Below, in pieces: positions 15,425 through 19,343 of a stretch of DNA of 19,343 bases. The position numbers and the translations under genes were made by a program. The notes under the pieces were generated by a model. That model had not been told where the DNA came from and did no database searches. It worked only from the letters and a program-made list of their open reading frames with translations. Position 1 is the first letter of the stretch. Each line of letters starts with the position of its first letter. Source of the stretch: Sulfurimonas sp. (GTDB lineage Bacteria; Campylobacterota; Campylobacteria; Campylobacterales; Sulfurimonadaceae); the NCBI RefSeq assembly GCF_023229025.1, contig NZ_JALOAA010000036.1:1-19343 (forward strand), in the 5' to 3' direction.

Positions 15425-17422
15425 ATTTACCTCTTTTTTAATAACCTCATCCACCTTCTCCTCAATGGCTTTGCCTGCCTCGGACTTCATTAATTTCTCT
15501 AAATCAATAGTTACACTCGGAGCGCTTATCTCCCCTTTTAACTTCGCACTTATTACATTTTTCTTTGCACTAAGCGTTATATCGGTATCTATATGTTTTG
15601 TTTTTGTATTTAACTTTGTTGAGTCTGTCTTAATTGAGGCCTCTTTTGAGCGAAGATCCACAGAAGCCAAAATATCCTCTTCATCTATTTTTGCCTCTAT
15701 ATCACCGTTAAAATTCTCTCTATACATATCAAATTTTGTATATTGTTTAAGAAGGTCAAACATCTGATTTTTTGCAAAAACGGCATCAGATATTTTAGCA
15801 TTAGCAACACCTTTGCTTTTTGCTAGATTATATTTAACTTTTGCATCTATTGTGGCATCTACTATTTCCGGATATATAAGCATATGAAGCAGTTTAGTTG
15901 TCTTAAGAGAGCTTAGATTTGCATAAAAATCATCATTGTGAAGCTTTGCTTCAACTTTTCCATCAGCTACATTTGAGTACATCGTAAAATCCAAATCCTC
16001 TGCCTTTGAGATATCTCCATTTGCTATGAGTTGACCTCTCAAGTGCTGGTTTGTGATAAAAAAGAGGCTATCTAAGTTCGGTATGACAACCCTGTAATCA
16101 CTCTTAAGTGAAGCATCTTTGATGTTGAAGTTTGCGCTTTTTATATCAATATTTGCTATATTGGAATTAAAATCGACCTTTGTATCGGCAATATTGCCGC
16201 TTAAAACAGTTGTTGTTATAGCGTTAAATGTAGTTTTTGGCATAAGAGATGAAAACTCATATGTCTTACTTAGATATTTTGAGTTAAAAATACCATTAGT
16301 TAATGTTGTTACGATTTTTCCACTCAAACTCTTGCTTCTTGCATCACTTATATCTGCTTGCATAGAAAAAAGTCCATCTGTATAGTGCGGTTGCTTTACC
16401 ATATAGAGTAGTTTTGCAATATCAAGATTCACAACTTTGGCTTTTACTGATGATGGGACAAACTCTTTTAATATGGCTTGAAATGTAGTATCAGATGAAG
16501 CCAAGTCGCTAACTCCATCTATAACCATCTTCTCTTTTGTACCCTTTACGCTTCCGTTTACTCTAAACTCACCTCTAACATCGGCATCTGTTATAGGCTT
16601 TAATACTTCTAAATCCTCAATATTAAGCGAGTATTTCAACTCCGCTTGAAGCGGCTCTGGAACTACTTTTCCCGAGGAGTTGATTTTAAAGAGATTTGAA
16701 AGCAGCTCATACTTATAATTAACATCATCGCCCCTTAGGTTTGCATCAAGGTTCATAGAAAAAGAGGTCTGCGGGATAGTTACGTTAAAATCGCTTAACA
16801 TATATTTTGGATCAATTTTGCCGTTTTTGGTTTTTAAAATAATCTCTCCATCCATCTTATGCGGCGTTATATCTCTAAAGTTTATATCCATATCTATATC
16901 TGCTGTTGCATAAGGATTTTGAGCACCCATATAGAGAAGCACGGCTAGTTTTGCATCTTTTATATTTGCAATAATAGATGTCGGGTTTAGCTCTTTTAGC
17001 TCTACATTATATGAAGTATCGCTACCCCCAACACTACTCTTGCCCACAATCTTCATAAAATCAATATCTCCCTTTACATTTCCGTTTGTATAAAATGCTC
17101 CTCTTAGCTCACTATTTGTCAAAGGTTTTAATGTTTGCAGGTTTTGAAGATTAACGTCATAAAAGATATTAAAAGTTTGTGAAAATAGAGCGTAATCCCC
17201 TTTTGCTTTTATAATGTTTTTATCCTTTATCTCTAAGACTATCTCAAAATCACTCATGCTAAGGCGAAATACAGAGAGCTTACTCTCTAGTTTTGTCTGC
17301 TCCGTAATCTTTTGCTCTATAATTGGCTTTAACACTCCATTACCAAATGATGTAAAAGCTACTACATATACGATAATTACCAATGTTACTAAAATGCCTA
17401 TTAACCAAGCTAAATACTTCAT
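15401..17422 (-). CDS. AsmA/TamB-like inner-membrane-anchored periplasmic protein
   Basis: This 673-residue protein has an N-terminal TM helix (about 5-24) and a long periplasmic part of repeated beta-rich segments, as in AsmA-like proteins that bridge the envelope and have been linked to lipid transport. Three copies of one module can be seen by eye: 88-209, 264-385 and 443-557. Each begins with a pattern like LKPLTNSELRGAFYTNGNV (the second copy has LKPITDADVRGEFRVNGSV), later LLYM or LLHM, and two of the three end in KYM/KYL. Copies are offset by about 176-179 residues. The C-terminus has amphipathic, Lys-rich helices (EKLMKSEAGKAIEEKVDEV, then KKEVNKLFKKFF). The ATG at 17422 has GGAGAG upstream. 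It is convergent to the GGDEF-EAL gene and divergent from grpE. Assignment to a specific AsmA branch is not possible by eye. Confidence 0.85.
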   Translation of the reverse strand: MKYLAWLIGILVTLVIIVYVVAFTSFGNGVLKPIIEQKITEQTKLESKLSVFRLSMSDFEIVLEIKDKNIIKAKGDYALFSQTFNIFYDVNLQNLQTLKPLTNSELRGAFYTNGNVKGDIDFMKIVGKSSVGGSDTSYNVELKELNPTSIIANIKDAKLAVLLYMGAQNPYATADIDMDINFRDITPHKMDGEIILKTKNGKIDPKYMLSDFNVTIPQTSFSMNLDANLRGDDVNYKYELLSNLFKINSSGKVVPEPLQAELKYSLNIEDLEVLKPITDADVRGEFRVNGSVKGTKEKMVIDGVSDLASSDTTFQAILKEFVPSSVKAKVVNLDIAKLLYMVKQPHYTDGLFSMQADISDARSKSLSGKIVTTLTNGIFNSKYLSKTYEFSSLMPKTTFNAITTTVLSGNIADTKVDFNSNIANIDIKSANFNIKDASLKSDYRVVIPNLDSLFFITNQHLRGQLIANGDISKAEDLDFTMYSNVADGKVEAKLHNDDFYANLSSLKTTKLLHMLIYPEIVDATIDAKVKYNLAKSKGVANAKISDAVFAKNQMFDLLKQYTKFDMYRENFNGDIEAKIDEEDILASVDLRSKEASIKTDSTKLNTKTKHIDTDITLSAKKNVISAKLKGEISAPSVTIDLEKLMKSEAGKAIEEKVDEVIKKEVNKLFKKFF

Positions 17423-17434
17423 TATCTCTCCAAT

Positions 17435-17450
17435 CTAATATATATATTAG
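17435..17450. repeat. 16-bp perfect palindrome in the AsmA-like gene leader
   Basis: CTAATATATATATTAG is a perfect palindrome lying 13-28 bases upstream of the AsmA-like ATG and just downstream of a candidate minus-strand -10 (TATTAT at 17457-17452, after TGTTG). It would sit over the transcription start or first bases of the leader. It could be an operator or simply an AT-rich coincidence. Confidence 0.45.
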
Positions 17451-17489
17451 AATAATACAACAGAAACTACTCTTTTGGCAACTCTCATA

Positions 17490-17510
17490 GTTGATAATGA
17501 TAGACTCAAG
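17490..17510. promoter_or_regulatory. HAIR-like half-degenerate inverted repeat (possible HspR site)
   Basis: GTTGATA-N7-ACTCAAG fits the HspR operator HAIR (CTTGAGT-N7-ACTCAAG) in seven of seven bases on the right arm and four of seven (TTGA) on the left. The 7-base spacer is exact. It lies about 30 bases upstream of the -35 box of grpE. HspR control of the grpE-dnaK operon is established in Campylobacter and Helicobacter, so the site is sensible but unproven here. Confidence 0.35.
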
Positions 17511-17539
17511 TTTATTAAATTAAATAATTTAACTTTTAC

Positions 17540-17568
17540 TTGACATTATTACGCTCAATATGTATAAT
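17540..17568 (+). promoter_or_regulatory. Perfect-consensus sigma70 promoter of grpE
   Basis: TTGACA (17540-17545) and TATAAT (17563-17568) are separated by exactly 17 bases. This is the only promoter in the window with both boxes at consensus. It predicts a start near 17575 and a leader of about 30 bases. Such strength suits a heat-shock operon that is normally held down by a repressor. Confidence 0.8.
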
Positions 17569-17576
17569 AGTGTAAT
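17548..17576. promoter_or_regulatory. Operator-like inverted repeat inside the grpE promoter (decayed CIRCE-like)
   Basis: ATTACGCT (17548-17555) and AGTGTAAT (17569-17576) form an inverted repeat with one mismatch and a 13-base spacer over the -10 region. From TTA to TAA it spans 27 bases, the length of the HrcA operator CIRCE (TTAGCACTC-N9-GAGTGCTAA). Each arm resembles a CIRCE arm with small base losses or changes. The position fits a repressor site; CIRCE identity is tentative. Confidence 0.35.
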
Positions 17577-17604
17577 CTTTTAGAAAAGGAGTAACTTAAC
17601 AACT

Positions 17605-18162
17605 ATGTCAAAAGAAAATAATGAAGAGATTCAAGAAGAGACTCTTGAAGACACTCAGCTAGATGAACTAGCTCAAGAAGCAGCTGCTGAGGCAGAGGCA
17701 GTTGAGAACGAATTTGATCTCTTGCAAGAGGAGTTAGCATCTCTCAAAGATAAGTATGCTCGCGTTCATGCTGATTTTGATAATATCAAAAAAAGACTCG
17801 AAAGAGAGAAATATACGGCAGTTGAGTATTCTAATGAAAAATTTGCAAAAGATATGATTCCCGTTATGGATTCACTTCAAATGGCACTCTCTTCTACGGC
17901 AAGCGTGGCAGATCCGCAGGAGCATTTTGAAAAATTAAAAGAGGGTATTGAGCTAACACTCAAACAGCTTACAACCTCTTTAGAAAAACATGGAGTGACA
18001 ATGGTCTCCCATGATGAACCATTTGATCCAAATATCCACAATGCTGTTCAAAGCGTGGATAGTGATACGGTAGAGAGCGGTCAGATAGTTCAGACTTTTC
18101 AAACCGGTTATAGATATAAAGAGAGACCGCTTCGTGAAGCGATGGTAGTCGTGGCGAATTAA
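17605..18162 (+). CDS. grpE: GrpE, DnaK nucleotide exchange factor
   Basis: This 185-residue cytoplasmic cochaperone releases ADP from DnaK. It has an acidic, low-complexity N-terminus (Glu/Ala-rich, about 1-45), a long helix through DKYARVHADFDNIKKRLERE (about 49-68) and the conserved C-terminal beta domain ending in GYRYKERPLREAMVVV. Length is standard. The ATG at 17605 is the only reasonable start because a stop codon lies in frame just upstream. The ribosome binding site AAGGAG ends 13 bases before it, longer than the usual 5-9. The gene is normally preceded by hrcA in Campylobacterota, but here a divergent AsmA-like gene is upstream. dnaK follows after a structured 202-bp spacer. Confidence 0.96.
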   Translation: MSKENNEEIQEETLEDTQLDELAQEAAAEAEAVENEFDLLQEELASLKDKYARVHADFDNIKKRLEREKYTAVEYSNEKFAKDMIPVMDSLQMALSSTASVADPQEHFEKLKEGIELTLKQLTTSLEKHGVTMVSHDEPFDPNIHNAVQSVDSDTVESGQIVQTFQTGYRYKERPLREAMVVVAN

Positions 18163-18170
18163 CCTTTGCT

Positions 18171-18190
18171 TATGCTACTTAAGTAGCATA
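18171..18190. repeat. 20-bp perfect palindrome just after grpE
   Basis: TATGCTACTTAAGTAGCATA is perfectly self-complementary and starts 9 bases after the grpE stop. As RNA it forms an 8-bp stem with a UUAA loop. It is followed by an A-run rather than a U-run, so it is not a classical terminator on either strand. It may protect the grpE 3' end or mark processing between grpE and dnaK. Confidence 0.6.
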
Positions 18191-18209
18191 CAAAAAAAGA
18201 GTATCACGA

Positions 18210-18215
18210 TATAAT
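18210..18215 (+). promoter_or_regulatory. Possible internal -10 box for dnaK, embedded in a small palindrome
   Basis: A perfect TATAAT sits inside the inverted repeat ACGATATAATATCGT (18206-18220). If used, transcription would start near 18222, giving a leader of about 140 bases that contains the structured element at 18245-18340. No -35 is apparent. The surrounding repeat could be a repressor site. Confidence 0.4.
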
Positions 18216-18244
18216 ATCGTCGTCTTTAACAATTTTTTAAGATT

Positions 18245-18340
18245 CTGACACGAAAGTGTCAAGCTTCAGTGCCATAGCGGTTTATCCTCTTTGGTCGAGG
18301 GCTAGCGAAAGCAAAAGGGACGTGTTCCTTTTGCGACAAA
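18245..18340 (+). ncRNA. Candidate structured RNA leader or small RNA upstream of dnaK
   Basis: Several helices can be drawn by hand. TGACAC/GTGTCA (18246-18251 with 18256-18261) closes a GAAA tetraloop. CCTC/GAGG (18286-18289 with 18297-18300) forms a short hairpin. GC-GAAA-GC lies at 18305-18312. GCAAAAGGGA (18311-18320) pairs with TTCCTTTTGC (18325-18334) around a CGTG loop in ten pairs including one G-U. An alternative closing stem pairs TTTGgTCG (18290-18297) with CGACAAA (18334-18340). Some of these share bases, so competing folds are possible. The segment is less AT-rich than the surrounding spacers, has no convincing ORF, and ends 11 bases before the dnaK ribosome binding site. I do not recognise a known RNA family. 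Confidence 0.45.
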
Positions 18341-18364
18341 TTAGATAAATAAAGGAAAAAAATT

Positions 18365-19343
18365 ATGAGTAAAGTAATAGGTATAGATTTAGGAACAACA
18401 AATTCATGTGTAGCAGTTTATGAGGGCGGTGAGGCAAAAATCATCCCAAACAAAGAGGGTAAAAACACAACTCCTTCAGTTGTTGCATTTACAGACAAAG
18501 GTGAGGTTTTAGTAGGAGATCCTGCTAAACGTCAAGCGATTACAAACCCTAACAAGACAATTAGTTCAATCAAAAGAATTATGGGTCTTATGATGAGTGA
18601 AGAGAATGCAAAAGCAGCTCATGATAAGGTAACTTACAATATCGTAGATAAAGATGGAATGGCAGCTGTTGATGTTGCGGGTAAAATTTACACTCCGCAA
18701 GAGATTTCAGCTAAAGTTTTAAGTAAATTAAAAGAGGATGCGGAAGCGTATATCGGCTCAACTGTAACTGACGCTGTTATTACCGTTCCGGCTTACTTTA
18801 ATGATTCACAAAGAAAAGCGACAAAAGATGCAGGAACAATTGCCGGTCTTAATGTACTTCGTATTATCAACGAGCCGACTGCATCTGCACTTGCATACGG
18901 ATTAGACAGCAAAGCAGAAGAGAACGTGCTTGTTTACGACTTAGGGGGCGGAACGTTTGATGTTACCGTATTAGAGATAAGCGACGGTACTTTTGAGGTT
19001 CTCTCAACTGATGGAAACGCATTTTTAGGTGGAGATGATTTTGATAATAAAATAGTTGATTACCTAAATAGCGAGTTTAAAAATACGCATGGAATTGATC
19101 TTAAAAATGACAAAATGGCTCTTCAACGTCTTAAAGATGCAGCTGAGAATGCTAAAAAAGAGCTCTCTAGCTCAACTGAGACTGAGATTAACCTACCGTT
19201 TATCACAATGACGGAAGCGGGACCTCAACACCTTGTAGTAAAACTTACTCGTGCGAAATTTGAGAGCATGATAGAGGGTCTTGTTGAGGAGACAATCAGT
19301 CACATCAAGACAGCTATGAAGGAGTCTGGCTTAGATAACAATG
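18365..19343 (+). CDS. dnaK: Chaperone DnaK (Hsp70), N-terminal 326 residues (partial, runs off the right edge)
   Basis: This is the ATPase domain of the Hsp70 chaperone, which works with GrpE and DnaJ in protein folding. Motifs are unmistakable: the phosphate loop IGIDLGTTNS near the N-terminus, VITVPAYFNDSQRKAT in the middle, NEPTASALAYGLD, and the second phosphate loop VYDLGGGTFDVTVLE followed by GGDDFDN. About 60 residues of the ATPase domain and the whole substrate-binding domain lie outside the window. The ATG at 18365 has AAAGGA upstream with a spacing of about 9. It follows grpE in the same direction with an unusually long, structured spacer that may carry its own promoter. Confidence 0.98.
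   Translation, partial: MSKVIGIDLGTTNSCVAVYEGGEAKIIPNKEGKNTTPSVVAFTDKGEVLVGDPAKRQAITNPNKTISSIKRIMGLMMSEENAKAAHDKVTYNIVDKDGMAAVDVAGKIYTPQEISAKVLSKLKEDAEAYIGSTVTDAVITVPAYFNDSQRKATKDAGTIAGLNVLRIINEPTASALAYGLDSKAEENVLVYDLGGGTFDVTVLEISDGTFEVLSTDGNAFLGGDDFDNKIVDYLNSEFKNTHGIDLKNDKMALQRLKDAAENAKKELSSSTETEINLPFITMTEAGPQHLVVKLTRAKFESMIEGLVEETISHIKTAMKESGLDNN

Noticed and set aside
15465..17438. Plus-strand ORFs (15465-15767, 16119-16385, 17214-17438) opposite the AsmA-like gene
   Set aside because: They mirror the repetitive beta-rich sense sequence and give hydrophobic, feature-poor proteins; the minus frame has a start with GGAGAG and internal repeats.
18172..18186. Tiny ORF ATG CTA CTT AAG TAG in the palindrome after grpE as a leader peptide
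   Set aside because: Four codons, no ribosome binding site, and the sequence is fully explained by the palindrome.
1..19343. Mobile elements, phage genes, CRISPR arrays, tRNA or rRNA
   Set aside because: Scanning both strands showed no transposase or integrase motifs, no regularly spaced direct repeats and no tRNA- or rRNA-like sequence.

Overview
The window looks like a chromosomal, housekeeping-rich stretch from a member of the Campylobacterota (Epsilonproteobacteria), most like Sulfurimonas or a close relative. I infer this from the AT-rich, Lys/Ile/Asn/Ser-rich proteins, tightly overlapping operons, frequent TTG and GTG starts, and core promoters made of a good -10 box (TATAAT) after a T-rich stretch with no clear -35. 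The gene set also fits: short ExbB/ExbD, a PyrC-type dihydroorotase, an EF4/LepA next to PRPP synthetase, and a TonB receptor beside a GGDEF-EAL protein. The genus is an inference from protein style, not a database result. I see no tRNA, rRNA, CRISPR array, insertion sequence or prophage gene.

Layout. (1) Positions 1-1853, minus strand: a YrbG-type Na+/Ca2+ exchanger, then aminopeptidase N (pepN), which runs off the left edge. (2) Positions 2084-6819, plus strand: a phosphomannomutase/phosphoglucomutase, then a run of overlapping genes: pyrC, an OmpR-type response regulator, a sensor kinase with almost no periplasmic part, exbB and exbD. A small one-TM protein of unknown function (6816-7055, minus strand) converges on exbD. 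(3) Positions 7179-11125, plus strand: thiol peroxidase (tpx) closed by a 15-bp perfect hairpin, then prsA-lepA-comF-like, linking PRPP synthesis, an elongation factor and a zinc-finger phosphoribosyltransferase. (4) Positions 11179-15404, plus strand: three abutting genes, namely an outer-membrane TonB-dependent receptor, a small exported periplasmic protein, and an inner-membrane protein with a periplasmic sensor plus GGDEF and EAL domains whose key residues look intact. (5) Positions 15401-17422, minus strand: a 673-residue AsmA/TamB-like protein containing three copies of one module. (6) Positions 17423-19343, plus strand: grpE and the first 326 codons of dnaK. grpE has a perfect sigma70 consensus promoter with operator-like repeats; hrcA is not next to it. 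About 200 bp of strongly structured sequence separates grpE from dnaK.

Two places deserve most attention. The receptor / periplasmic protein / GGDEF-EAL trio looks like a trans-envelope signalling unit that would report an outer-membrane ligand to cytoplasmic c-di-GMP. The grpE-dnaK spacer can fold into several GNRA-capped and long hairpins just upstream of the dnaK ribosome binding site, and may be an RNA regulator, a separate small RNA or a dispersed repeat.
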